DNA of 40,301 nt from Blautia sp. (GTDB taxonomy: Bacteria; Bacillota; Clostridia; Lachnospirales; Lachnospiraceae): the NCBI GenBank assembly GCA_026169535.1, contig JAPFCU010000025.1, forward strand, positions 1-40,301, read 5' to 3'. A program made the position numbers and the translations under genes. The notes beneath the pieces were generated by a model. It was not told the DNA's origin and made no database searches. It worked only from the letters and a program-made list of their open reading frames with translations. This document shows positions 17,224-24,871 of the stretch, piece after piece; position 1 is the stretch's first letter, and each line of letters opens with the position of its first letter.

Positions 17224-17272
17224 AAGCCCTGCTGTTAGTCGAGTACGAGTAACAGCAGGGCTTATTTTATTT
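17224..17272. terminator. Bidirectional terminator between XRE-SOR gene and histidine kinase gene
   Basis: AAGCCCTGCTGTTA (17224-17237) pairs perfectly with TAACAGCAGGGCTT (17250-17263), with ATTTTATTTT after it on the plus strand. It lies between convergent stop codons. Confidence 0.88.
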
Positions 17273-18154
17273 TGCAAAAAATATCTTAATTTGCAGTTTA
17301 TCATTGTTGTAAACTGCTTCAATACTTCCACCCATACGCTCAATCAGTATCTTGGCGATAGATAATCCCAACCCCGTTGAATTGCGGCTGGCCTCTACTG
17401 TATAGAATCGGTCAAACAGTCTGCCAACTGTAACTGCGGTCAGGTTATGCGCTGTGTTGGTAAAAGTAATATCCCCGTTGCTCGTCATAATAACCGACAA
17501 ATCACCGTCAGAATATTTCAGTGCATTACTAATGATATTGGAGAAAATACGATTCACCGCACCCACATCCAGTTCACAGAAAACAGATTGTTCCGGTAAG
17601 CTGATTTCCGGTTGAATTCCTTTCTCCTGCATGACCGCATAAAAAGACAGCAGGCTTTCCTCCAATGCCCGTACAATATCCATGCGTTCCAGCTTTAGCT
17701 CCTGTGAAGATGTGACAACGCTGTATCGGAATAATTCTTCGGTCATATTTTTCAAAACTTCAGTTCTGTTCTGTATTTGGGAAAGATATCGCTGAACATC
17801 CTTACTCTTTTCCTCACGCTGCAGCAAATCAAGATAACCGTTGATCGCCGTGAGAGGTGTTCTCAGATCGTGGGAGATGTTAGTAACAGCTTCTTTCAGT
17901 TCCAGATCCCCTTGCTGATAACGCTGGCGTTCTTTACGGAGCAGACGAAGCTGCACATTGATTTCTGACGCTAACTTTCGCATACAGGAATCATGAGTGG
18001 AAATATTGACAAGAGTGTTGGTATCTGTTGTCAACCTGTCCCGGAACGCATCTGCAATTTCATGTGCCGACTTACGCAGAAAACAGACCTTTGCAAGAAG
18101 CACAAAGATAATCAGAAGCAATATTCCGATAATGATTAACAGTAGATACTCCAT
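17267..18154 (-). CDS. Sensor histidine kinase
   Basis: 295 aa. An N-terminal membrane segment (about 3-24) with almost no extracytoplasmic part is followed by a linker, the HisKA dimerisation helix with phospho-acceptor H95 in NISHDLRTPLTAI, the N box NIISNALKYSDG near 210 and the G box STGLGLSIAKILIERMGG near 265. The absence of a sensory loop is typical of intramembrane-sensing kinases that work with ABC exporters (BceS-like). It is the last gene of the ABC-permease-kinase operon and presumably phosphorylates the regulator at 19928-20599. Confidence 0.92.
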   Translation of the reverse strand: MEYLLLIIIGILLLIIFVLLAKVCFLRKSAHEIADAFRDRLTTDTNTLVNISTHDSCMRKLASEINVQLRLLRKERQRYQQGDLELKEAVTNISHDLRTPLTAINGYLDLLQREEKSKDVQRYLSQIQNRTEVLKNMTEELFRYSVVTSSQELKLERMDIVRALEESLLSFYAVMQEKGIQPEISLPEQSVFCELDVGAVNRIFSNIISNALKYSDGDLSVIMTSNGDITFTNTAHNLTAVTVGRLFDRFYTVEASRNSTGLGLSIAKILIERMGGSIEAVYNNDKLQIKIFFAK

Positions 18155-18166
18155 TTTCTTTTCTCC

Positions 18167-18943
18167 TTACCGAATATCCTTATTTTCAAATCCACGGCAG
18201 CTGACAACGGCAGAAATGGCAGCCAGCAGAAAACTGCAAAGTCCGCTGTATTCCGGCTGAGGAACCTGCCAGGCAGACAGCTGAGCCGCCTGACCGGTAG
18301 GATTCAGGTTATGTAAAAGCAGATACACTTGCCGTACGATTCCTGACACATAGTGAGAATTGACAGCGTCATTTTTGTAAGGGGGCTGCACCAGGATGCT
18401 GTTGGTATGCAGAGCCAGTAAAAGCATTCCAAAGGCCATAGCCATAGTCACCAGGATACCTCTGGATTGATTGGCACACAGCAGGGTCAGGCCGGCAAAG
18501 AAACACCCCTGAGCCATGCTCATCCCCAGACCTGTCAGAGTAAATTGAAGAAAATCCCCGGCTTTCACATTCATTTCAAACAGGGGCAGACTCAAAGCCG
18601 TTGTAAACCCGACAACTATCAGGTAAATTCCTCCGCAGCCCACCGCTGCCACTGCCAGCTGCGCCAGAACATAGTCCCGGCGGCAGGGTATGCTCAACAG
18701 CTTGCACCGAACAAATCCTCCGGAAAAATCCTGTCCCAGAAAAAAGCTGACAAAAGCTGCCGAAGCCATGCCCCAGAGAGTCAGGGGAAGAAAAATTACC
18801 CGGCTGATCGGCACGGTATAATCCATAGCGGTGGCCTGCATTCCCACAAACCCAGCTGAAGTTACTAACATTCCTGTCAGACAGAGCCAGAAGGCAGGAC
18901 TTTTCCACAAGCGGTACAACTCGGCGCGGAAACACTTAATCAT
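18167..18943 (-). CDS. ABC transporter permease (ABC-2 type, BcrB/lantibiotic-immunity like)
   Basis: 258-aa polytopic membrane protein with about six hydrophobic helices starting FWLCLTGMLVTSAGFVGM and ending LLAAISAVVSCRGFENKD. The start is ATG 18943, preceded by GGAGGTGG; the upstream in-frame ATG at 18991 would overlap the ATPase gene far more. As chosen it overlaps the ATPase gene by eight bases, so the two are coupled and form one exporter. It lacks the large extracellular loop of BceB-type permeases. Substrate unknown; antimicrobial peptide or bacitracin-like export is suggested by the neighbours. Confidence 0.82.
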   Translation of the reverse strand: MIKCFRAELYRLWKSPAFWLCLTGMLVTSAGFVGMQATAMDYTVPISRVIFLPLTLWGMASAAFVSFFLGQDFSGGFVRCKLLSIPCRRDYVLAQLAVAAVGCGGIYLIVVGFTTALSLPLFEMNVKAGDFLQFTLTGLGMSMAQGCFFAGLTLLCANQSRGILVTMAMAFGMLLLALHTNSILVQPPYKNDAVNSHYVSGIVRQVYLLLHNLNPTGQAAQLSAWQVPQPEYSGLCSFLLAAISAVVSCRGFENKDIR

Positions 18944-19850
18944 GGAAACCACCTCCCACCAGAGAAATATAGTAACTCTCCAGACTTTCATCCTTTTCCT
19001 GCATGGACATTACCTCGCAGTTTTCCTTTTCAAGAGCCATAATCAGCTGCGTCACGTTGACTTTAGCGAACACATCAGCGGTGGTTTCGGACAGGATCTT
19101 GTATTCCAGGTTCATGGAATCCAGAATACGGGCCAGTACTGTAGTGCTGCTTACTTCCATGCGAACACATTTCCGGCAGGCAGCATTCAATTCCTCTGCA
19201 CTCAGTTCCTTTACCATGCGTCCACTGTCAATAATACCATAATGGGTAGCCAGACGGGAAAGCTCGTCCAGAATGTGACTGGAAATCAGAACAGTGATCT
19301 GCCTTTCACGGTTTAGTTTCAAAATCAGTTCACGCATTTCCACAATACCCTGTGGATCAAGTCCATTTACAGGCTCGTCAAGAACAAGAAAGTCAGGATC
19401 ACCAGCCAATGCAACGGCAATTCCCAAACGCTGTTTCATGCCCAGGGAAAAGTTCCTGGCTTTCTTCTTCCCGGTATTCTCCAGCCCCACCAGCTTCAGC
19501 AGTTCAGGGATACCGTCATAGGAAGGCAGACCAAGAACAAGATACTGCTGTTTCAGATTTTCCTCCGCCGTCATATCCATATAGATAGACGGTGTTTCCA
19601 CCACAGTGCCCATACGGCGGCGGGATTTAATGATGTCTTTCGTGTTATTGCAGATTCCGTATAGGGTAAAGTCACCGGAAGTTGGCATCTGCAATCCGCA
19701 GATCAGTCGAATCAGAGTAGTCTTACCAGCACCGTTTTTCCCGACAAATCCATAAATGGATCCTTTGGGAACATTCATGGTCAGATCGTTCAGAGCCTGA
19801 AAATTTTTATACCTTTTTGTCAGACTGTTTGTTTGTAAAATATAGTCCAT
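18936..19850 (-). CDS. ABC transporter ATP-binding protein (BcrA-like)
   Basis: 304 aa. Walker A GKNGAGKTTLI near residue 38, Q-loop area GLQMPTSGD, signature NFSLGMKQRLGIAVAL near 132, Walker B DFLVLDEPVNGLDP near 156, and the switch histidine in VLISSHILDEL near 190 are all present. The ~80-residue C-terminal domain is typical of the bacitracin/lantibiotic-immunity ATPase group. An AAAGGAGG site precedes ATG 19850. It is the first gene after a predicted promoter that carries response-regulator-type direct repeats, and it is followed by its permease and the kinase. Confidence 0.93.
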   Translation of the reverse strand: MDYILQTNSLTKRYKNFQALNDLTMNVPKGSIYGFVGKNGAGKTTLIRLICGLQMPTSGDFTLYGICNNTKDIIKSRRRMGTVVETPSIYMDMTAEENLKQQYLVLGLPSYDGIPELLKLVGLENTGKKKARNFSLGMKQRLGIAVALAGDPDFLVLDEPVNGLDPQGIVEMRELILKLNRERQITVLISSHILDELSRLATHYGIIDSGRMVKELSAEELNAACRKCVRMEVSSTTVLARILDSMNLEYKILSETTADVFAKVNVTQLIMALEKENCEVMSMQEKDESLESYYISLVGGGFHD

Positions 19851-19880
19851 AATGTGTTACCTCCTTTGATGACTCCAGTT

Positions 19881-19930
19881 TATAAAACAAAAGTCAGGAA
19901 AGTGGTCAAGAAAAAGTCAGGATTTCGTCA
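19881..19930 (-). promoter_or_regulatory. Promoter with four TGAC direct repeats (response-regulator operator)
   Basis: On the minus strand TGAC occurs at 19930-19927, 19919-19916, 19908-19905 and 19896-19893, giving steps of 11, 11 and 12 bases, the spacing at which OmpR/PhoB-type regulators bind tandem half-sites. A promoter TTGACC (19904-19909), 17-base spacer, TTTATA (19881-19886) overlaps them. The first repeat includes the stop codon of the regulator gene. Drives the ABC-permease-kinase operon. Confidence 0.65.
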
Positions 19931-20599
19931 AGATTTTTGCTCTGTCAGTTTAAAGCCGATACCCCAGACAGTTTCGACATAGTCTGCACCGCTGACTTCC
20001 TGCATTTTTCTGCGAAGATTGCTGATGTGCTGTTTCAAAGAACGCTCGGTGCAGTCGGGAGTGTCCAGGCTGATTCTGTCAAGCAGAACACTCTTGGCAA
20101 TAACCTGTTTCGGATTCTCCATCAGAAGTTTCAAAATAGCATATTCCGTTCTTGTCAGCTTCACTGGCTGATCTTGTACAGTCAAAGAAAGGACTTCCGT
20201 ATCCAAAACCAAATCTCCCACGGAGAGGAATTTACTGTCACCATGCCGCTCTGCCTTACGAAGCTGAACCGTGATGCGGGCAAGAAGTTCCTTTGTATCA
20301 AAAGGTTTGGTCATGTAATCCGCAGCACCGCCCAACAGAAGATTTACCTTATCCTGCACATCCACCTTTGCGCTGAGAACAATGACCGGAATGTTCTTAA
20401 TGTGCGGCAAAACTTCTTCTCCGGAGAATCCCGGCAGCATCAGATCCAACAGCACCAGGTCAGGCTTGTTTTGTGAAAGAAGATATAAAGCTTCTGTACC
20501 TGAGTATGCACGAAGAACAGCATAGCCCTCCTGTGTCAGTACCTCCTTCAGCATATCTCCAATATGAATATCATCATCTATGATTGCAATCGTTTTCAT
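19928..20599 (-). CDS. OmpR-family response regulator
   Basis: 223 aa. The receiver domain (1-120) has the acidic pocket D8-D10, phospho-acceptor D52 in LVLLDLMLPGF, the switch serine in VIVLSAK and the lysine in YMTKPF. A winged-helix DNA-binding domain follows (LTRTEYAILKLLMENPKQVIAKSVLLDRI to YVETVWGIGFKL). It is encoded first, then come the ATPase, permease and kinase genes, the arrangement of peptide-antibiotic detoxification modules. The direct repeats just after its stop codon are its probable target. Start ATG 20599 has a GAGGGAC site. Confidence 0.94.
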   Translation of the reverse strand: MKTIAIIDDDIHIGDMLKEVLTQEGYAVLRAYSGTEALYLLSQNKPDLVLLDLMLPGFSGEEVLPHIKNIPVIVLSAKVDVQDKVNLLLGGAADYMTKPFDTKELLARITVQLRKAERHGDSKFLSVGDLVLDTEVLSLTVQDQPVKLTRTEYAILKLLMENPKQVIAKSVLLDRISLDTPDCTERSLKQHISNLRRKMQEVSGADYVETVWGIGFKLTEQKS

Positions 20600-20625
20600 T
20601 TTTGTCCCTCACAAGCAAAAATTAT

Positions 20626-20667
20626 ATAGTCCATTTTGTTCCAAAACCGAATAGTCCATTCCGTTCC
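20626..20667. repeat. Two 17-bp direct repeats, 25-bp period, in divergent promoter region
   Basis: ATAGTCCATTTTGTTCC at 20626-20642 and ATAGTCCATTCCGTTCC at 20651-20667 differ at two positions. They lie between the response-regulator gene and the small XRE gene. The first overlaps the TATAAT (minus, around 20620-20625) of the regulator gene, and the second ends just before a TATACT (20672-20677) of the XRE gene, so it can act on both. Confidence 0.6.
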
Positions 20668-20700
20668 GACCTATACTTTCTGAAAAAAGGAGGTACAGGC

Positions 20701-20913
20701 ATGAAATTTCAGCGGATTCAAGATCTTCGCGTAGACTCTGACCTGTCACAGAGACAAATTGGAGAGATACTCCATATCAGTCAGCGCACCTACTCTCACT
20801 ACGAAACAGGATCCCGGGATATTCCTGTCGAAATGCTTATCCGAATTGCAGATTACTATAATATCAGTCTTGACTATCTGGTTGGCCGCAGTGACCGGAA
20901 GGAAAAAGTCTGA
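20701..20913 (+). CDS. Small XRE-family helix-turn-helix regulator
   Basis: 70-aa single-domain Cro/C1-type DNA-binding protein: IQDLRVDSDLSQRQIGEILHISQRTYSHYETGSRDIPVEMLIRIADYYNISLDYLVGRSD. The ATG at 20701 is preceded by AAAAGGAGG; a longer in-frame start at 20584 has no such site and would overlap the divergent regulator gene. The two direct repeats just upstream are a likely operator, giving auto-control and possibly cross-control of the divergent response regulator. Inference only for the target. Confidence 0.88.
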   Translation: MKFQRIQDLRVDSDLSQRQIGEILHISQRTYSHYETGSRDIPVEMLIRIADYYNISLDYLVGRSDRKEKV

Positions 20914-20926
20914 ATAAAAAGCGGTA

Positions 20927-21298
20927 TTATCTGGCTGGAACGATTTCCAGCCAGTATCCGTCCGGATCGCTGATAAAATAAATTCCCATGCCCGGATTTT
21001 CATAGCAGATGCAGCCCATCTCCTGATGTTTTTTGTGAGAGGCTTCCATATCATCTGTTGAAAATGCCAGATGAATCTCATTGTCCCCCAGATTATAGTG
21101 ATCTTTTTCCCAGTCTCTAAGCCAGGTAAGCTCCAGCTGAAAATCAGTTTCTCCATCACCCAGATAGCAGAGGATAAAACTTCCGTCCTCTGCTTCCTTG
21201 CGTCTTACTTCCTTAAGACCCAGAGCCTCCTCATAAAATCTTAAAGATTTTTCCAGATCGACCACATTGTAATTGTAATGTACAAATTTAAAGCTCAT
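20927..21298 (-). CDS. VOC-family protein (glyoxalase I-like)
   Basis: 123-aa cytosolic protein with two beta-alpha-beta-beta-beta modules. Metal-ligand positions of glyoxalase I are present: His in FVHYNYNV near residue 7, Glu in FQLELTW near 56, His in NEIHLAF near 75 and Glu in YWLEIVP near 119. The GMGIYFISDPDGYWLE ending is typical of lactoylglutathione lyase-like members. Its ribosome-binding site AAAGGGAGA lies inside the last codons of the OGG1-type gene, one base from the stop, so the two are coupled. A glutathione-dependent reaction is not certain in this group of anaerobes; another thiol adduct is possible. Confidence 0.88.
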   Translation of the reverse strand: MSFKFVHYNYNVVDLEKSLRFYEEALGLKEVRRKEAEDGSFILCYLGDGETDFQLELTWLRDWEKDHYNLGDNEIHLAFSTDDMEASHKKHQEMGCICYENPGMGIYFISDPDGYWLEIVPAR

Positions 21299-21299
21299 A

Positions 21300-22118
21300 T
21301 TATTTTCTCCCTTTCATTAATTCATAATAAAAAATATACTGCTGCATGATTCCTCTCATGCCATGATATCTCCTGTTTGGAAATCCCCTTTTATAATGGA
21401 TCTCCAGAACCTGACGGATATGAGTGTCCACAGGAAAAGCATCCATATGATGCAGGGCAAACAGACAGATACAGTCTGCAACCTTTTCTCCCACACCACT
21501 AAGCTTCATCAGTTCCTTTTTTGCCCGGCTGTAATATCTCATCTGAAAAATTTTTTCCAGAGAAACCTCTTCTTCTGCAATGCTTCGTGCCGTTTCCACA
21601 AGATACCTAGCACGATATCCCATGCCCAGTTCTCTCAGTTCCGCCTCTGTAGCCAGTGCCAGTGCTTCCGGTCCTGGAAAACTGTAATACTCCACCCCCT
21701 CCCGGGAAATCTTTTTATCTCCGTAACAGGCACAGAGTCTCTCAATACATCCCCGGATCCTGGTAATGTGATTCTGCTGAGAAATCAGAAATGTAATGAT
21801 CATCTCCCAGAGATCCTGTCTGAGTATCCTGATCCCGCTTCCCATTTCTGCTGCCGCACTGAGGTACCGGTCTCTTGGATTTACTTTTTGTATGTATTCA
21901 CTGTAATCGGTATCCAGATCAAAATAAGGAACCCAGAAACATATCAATTCTACATCACTGCAGTGGAAATCCACAATAGTACCTTTCTGTGTGATTTCCA
22001 GATACTGATCTCCCGCTACAAGAGAATAGGTGTGCTCTCCGATCTTTTTCATACGAAAGCACTGTCCGGAGTCACATATCTGCTCCAGACTGAAATTATC
22101 AAGTTCCATTGTTACCAT
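21300..22118 (-). CDS. ogg: 8-oxoguanine DNA glycosylase (OGG1 type)
   Basis: 272-aa base-excision repair enzyme that removes oxidised guanine and has AP-lyase activity. An N-terminal OGG domain (IGEHTYSLVAGDQYLEI) precedes the helix-hairpin-helix/GPD core. LSGVGEKVADCICLFAL holds catalytic lysine K212, and AFPVDTHIRQ holds the essential D231. The LISQQNHITRIRGCIERLC segment near 111-129 matches the conserved QQN loop. Either ATG 22118 or the one three codons later could serve. It is followed immediately by the VOC gene. Confidence 0.92.
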   Translation of the reverse strand: MVTMELDNFSLEQICDSGQCFRMKKIGEHTYSLVAGDQYLEITQKGTIVDFHCSDVELICFWVPYFDLDTDYSEYIQKVNPRDRYLSAAAEMGSGIRILRQDLWEMIITFLISQQNHITRIRGCIERLCACYGDKKISREGVEYYSFPGPEALALATEAELRELGMGYRARYLVETARSIAEEEVSLEKIFQMRYYSRAKKELMKLSGVGEKVADCICLFALHHMDAFPVDTHIRQVLEIHYKRGFPNRRYHGMRGIMQQYIFYYELMKGRK

Positions 22119-22147
22119 ATATATCTCTCTGTACTTTCTGATTTATT

Positions 22148-22327
22148 TTACATCTGATGGCGCACTATCTTATATTCATCTCCTGAACGATAGTAGGGAC
22201 ATTCCTTTACATTACTGGTTAAAAAACGATAATATTCATCTTCATCCAGATTTACATCACAATAATAAGTTTCTGTTTCTTCATCATACACATAGTTGGC
22301 ACAATAATCGCAGCTTGCCGCACTCAC
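22148..22327 (-). CDS. DUF6472-family small Cys-rich protein
   Basis: About 59 aa. The pattern SCDYCANYVYDEETETYYCDVNLDEDEYYRFL then ECPYYRSGDEYKIVRHQM is diagnostic of DUF6472, a Lachnospiraceae-typical family. Four cysteines (CxxC, then two single) suggest a metal-binding knuckle, possibly zinc. The likely start is GTG at 22327, six bases behind AAGGAGG; an in-frame GTG at 22336 is too close to that site. The function of the family is unknown to me. Confidence 0.88.
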   Translation of the reverse strand: MSAASCDYCANYVYDEETETYYCDVNLDEDEYYRFLTSNVKECPYYRSGDEYKIVRHQM

Positions 22328-22435
22328 ACATTTCACCTCCTTGATTTAAAATATCATTCTTTTTCTTTCTGTATGCATCTTATCACAGATGAATGCAAAT
22401 AGTAAATTAAGGAATCAAATTTTTTTAAAACCTTA

Positions 22436-22464
22436 TTGCCTAATTCCTACTGATATGATATGCT
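22436..22464 (+). promoter_or_regulatory. Predicted promoter of the Rnf-like operon
   Basis: TTGCCT (22436-22441), 17-base spacer, TATGCT (22459-22464). Transcription would begin near 22471, directly at the Rex-like operator. Confidence 0.5.
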
Positions 22465-22471
22465 GTGTAAG

Positions 22472-22489
22472 TTGTTAACCTTTTAACGA
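22472..22489 (+). promoter_or_regulatory. Rex-type operator at the Rnf-like operon
   Basis: TTGTTAA-CCTT-TTAACGA matches 13 of the 14 defined positions of the clostridial Rex consensus TTGTTAA-N4-TTAACAA. It lies at the predicted transcription start, where a bound repressor would block initiation. Rex dissociates when the NADH/NAD+ ratio rises, so the operon would be induced under reducing conditions. Confidence 0.72.
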
Positions 22490-22526
22490 ATCAAGAAATA
22501 TTTTCAAAAGCAAAGGAGACCAGGAT

Positions 22527-23909
22527 ATGCAGAAAATGCAAAAATCTGTATTCCCCGGCGGCATACATCCTACCGACGGCTTTGACAAGGCTCTCTCCAT
22601 GAACTGCGCAGTAATGCCTTACCGTCCTGAAACTGTCACGATTCTTTCGGAACAGTCTTTTGGCGGAAAATGCAGTTTCCTTGTAAAGCCCGGCGAGCAT
22701 GTAACAGAAGGCCAGCTTATTGGTAAGCCTGAAGCCTTTATGGCCGCTCCCCTCCACGCCAGCGTAAGCGGTAAAGTCCTTGCTGTAAAAGAAATCACAG
22801 AACAGGGCCGCAGACTTATGGCGTGTATCCTGCAAAGAGAGGAATCTCCGGTTTCAGAAGCAGAAGCTTCCTATAAAAAAGGAACTGCTGATATCGGCCT
22901 TATTTCCAGAGAAGAAATCCTGACTGGAATTCGCGATGGCGGTCTGACCGGAATGGGCGGAGCAGGATTCCCCACTCACAAAAAATATGAAACTGACAAA
23001 AAAATCACTGATCTTCTCATCAACGGCGCGGAATGTGAGCCTTTCCTTACCTGTGACTACCGTCTCATGCTGGAAGAAGGCTACTCTCTCCTTAACGGTG
23101 TAAGACTTCTTCTAAAAGGCAGCGGTGCCGAAAAAGCCTATATCTGTATGGAGGACAACAAGCCTCTGGCAGCAGAGAATCTCCAGAAGATTCTCACAGA
23201 AATGTCCGCTTCCGGTCTGATGTCTGAAGGAGAAAATCTGGAGATCCGTGTACTTCCCACCAAATATCCTCAAGGCGGCGAACGTCAGCTGATCCAGGGG
23301 GTTCTTGGACGCGAAGTTCCCATGGGCGGACTTCCTGCAGATGTAGGTGTGATCGTTTCCAATGTAGGAACAGCAAAGGCTGCTGCAGACATGATCCTTG
23401 GTAATACACCTCTGACAAAAAGAATCGTTACTGTCACCGGATCTGTAAAAAATCCGGGGAATTATCTGGTTCCTGTAGGAACCTCGGCAAAAGAACTGAT
23501 CCAGTTTTGCGGCGGAGTAACAACGTCAGAAAACCGCATCATTGCAGGCGGTCCTATGACTGGTCCCTGTGTTGCCCATAACTGGAACGGAGAAAACGAA
23601 CTTTTCCATGTAACAAAAAACACTTCCGGAATCCTTGTACTTCCGGAACCTGGCTATGAAGAGCAGCCCTGTATCCGCTGCTCCGGCTGCGAAAGCGTAT
23701 GCCCGGCAGGTCTGGTTCCCTACAAGATTGAATTTGCACTTCTTGATCAGGACTACGATCTCTGCGAAAAGCTTTATGCCAGCGAATGTATCGCCTGCGG
23801 ATGCTGCTCCTATATCTGTCCTGCCAGACGAGAACTTTCTGTACGGACCAAAGAAGCCAGAGACATTGTAAAACAGAGAATGAGGGAAAGGGCGGTAAAA
23901 AAATCATGA
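22527..23909 (+). CDS. rnfC: RnfC-like electron transport subunit
   Basis: 460-aa peripheral subunit on the cytoplasmic side; in Rnf complexes RnfC carries two [4Fe-4S] clusters and an NADH/FMN-binding Rossmann-like domain. Seen here: the N-terminal KSVFPGGIHP and biotinyl-like barrel (AAPLHASVSGKVLAV), the glycine-rich GGLTGMGGAGFPTHKK near 130, NGAECEPFLTCDYRLML near 167, the SLBB segment (TVTGSVKNPGNYLVPVGTS), then CIRCSGCESVCP (C382, C385, C388, C392) and CIACGCCSYICP (C421, C424, C427, C431). An AAAGGAG site precedes the ATG. First gene of the operon, overlapping rnfD by four bases. Confidence 0.95.
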   Translation: MQKMQKSVFPGGIHPTDGFDKALSMNCAVMPYRPETVTILSEQSFGGKCSFLVKPGEHVTEGQLIGKPEAFMAAPLHASVSGKVLAVKEITEQGRRLMACILQREESPVSEAEASYKKGTADIGLISREEILTGIRDGGLTGMGGAGFPTHKKYETDKKITDLLINGAECEPFLTCDYRLMLEEGYSLLNGVRLLLKGSGAEKAYICMEDNKPLAAENLQKILTEMSASGLMSEGENLEIRVLPTKYPQGGERQLIQGVLGREVPMGGLPADVGVIVSNVGTAKAAADMILGNTPLTKRIVTVTGSVKNPGNYLVPVGTSAKELIQFCGGVTTSENRIIAGGPMTGPCVAHNWNGENELFHVTKNTSGILVLPEPGYEEQPCIRCSGCESVCPAGLVPYKIEFALLDQDYDLCEKLYASECIACGCCSYICPARRELSVRTKEARDIVKQRMRERAVKKS

Positions 23910-24856
23910 ACCAGACAAAAACCTTCAGAGGCCCCCATATCCGCACAGCCAATACAACACGGAACATCATGCTCCATGTTGCTGTTTCTCTGATGCCGGC
24001 CCTCTTAGGCTCCATTTACTTTTTCGGGATCCGTTCACTGTACATCACCGGACTTTCCGTAACTGTCTGCGTTCTGACAGAGTATATCTGGCAGAAACTG
24101 GCAAAAAAACCGGTCACTGCAGGAGATTTCAGTGCTGTAGTCACAGGTATCCTTCTTGCCTTTAACATGCCTGTCACCGCACCTTTATGGGTGATCGTTG
24201 CAGCTGATATTTTCAGTATTCTTGTAGTTAAGCAGATGTTTGGCGGTATCGGATGCAACTTTGCCAATCCGGCACTGATGGGCCGCCTTCTGACCATGGT
24301 GGTATGGCCGGGAACCGTTATGCAGTACGTCGCTCCCAGAACACTGACAGTCTCCGGTTTTGATGCAGTTTCCTCAGCCACAGTGCTGGGCGCTGTAAAA
24401 AACGGCGGAGAAGCAGGCTACAGCTATCTGCAGATGTTCCTTGGGGAAACCCCCGGCGCACTTGGTGAGACCAGCAAACTCCTTCTTCTGGCAGGATTTG
24501 CCTATATGTGCTTTATGGGAATTGTAAATGCAGAGGCGGCACTTACCTATATCGGTACAGTGGTTCTTCTGACCTTTGTGTTCGGACCTTCCGGACTCTT
24601 TACAGGAGACATCCTTCTGAACCTTTTTGGCGGCAGTCTGATCCTTGGGGCATGCTATATGCTTACAGACTACGCCTTTGCCTCAAGAAGAGGCCGTCTG
24701 CTTTATGCAGTCACCGCCGGAGTCATTACTGCGGCCATCCGTATCTTCAGTTTTTATCCGGAGGGAATCTGCTTCGGTATCCTGACAGCCAACTGCCTTG
24801 CCGGCGCTCTGTCTATGCTCCATAAAAAACATGTATACGGCGTAAAAAAAGCTTAA
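23906..24856 (+). CDS. rnfD: RnfD-like membrane flavoprotein subunit
   Basis: 316-aa NqrB/RnfD-family integral membrane protein with about nine to ten helices. GPHIRTANTTRNIMLHVAVSLMPALLGSIYFFG opens the family core. The covalent FMN site is SGFDAVSSATVLGA with acceptor T159. FGGIGCNFANPALMGRLL and ILGACYMLTDYAFASRRGRLLY are family landmarks. The ATG overlaps the rnfC stop (ATGA), with AAAGGGCGG upstream; a longer frame opening at 23786 only reads the rnfC sequence out of frame. Electrons are expected to pass through here between RnfC and RnfG. Confidence 0.94.
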   Translation: MNQTKTFRGPHIRTANTTRNIMLHVAVSLMPALLGSIYFFGIRSLYITGLSVTVCVLTEYIWQKLAKKPVTAGDFSAVVTGILLAFNMPVTAPLWVIVAADIFSILVVKQMFGGIGCNFANPALMGRLLTMVVWPGTVMQYVAPRTLTVSGFDAVSSATVLGAVKNGGEAGYSYLQMFLGETPGALGETSKLLLLAGFAYMCFMGIVNAEAALTYIGTVVLLTFVFGPSGLFTGDILLNLFGGSLILGACYMLTDYAFASRRGRLLYAVTAGVITAAIRIFSFYPEGICFGILTANCLAGALSMLHKKHVYGVKKA

Positions 24857-24871
24857 TTTGGAGGAATATTC

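Noticed and set aside
23786..23905. Longer N-terminus for RnfD
   Set aside because: It reads the end of rnfC out of frame. The ATG at 23906 overlaps the rnfC stop and has a ribosome-binding site.
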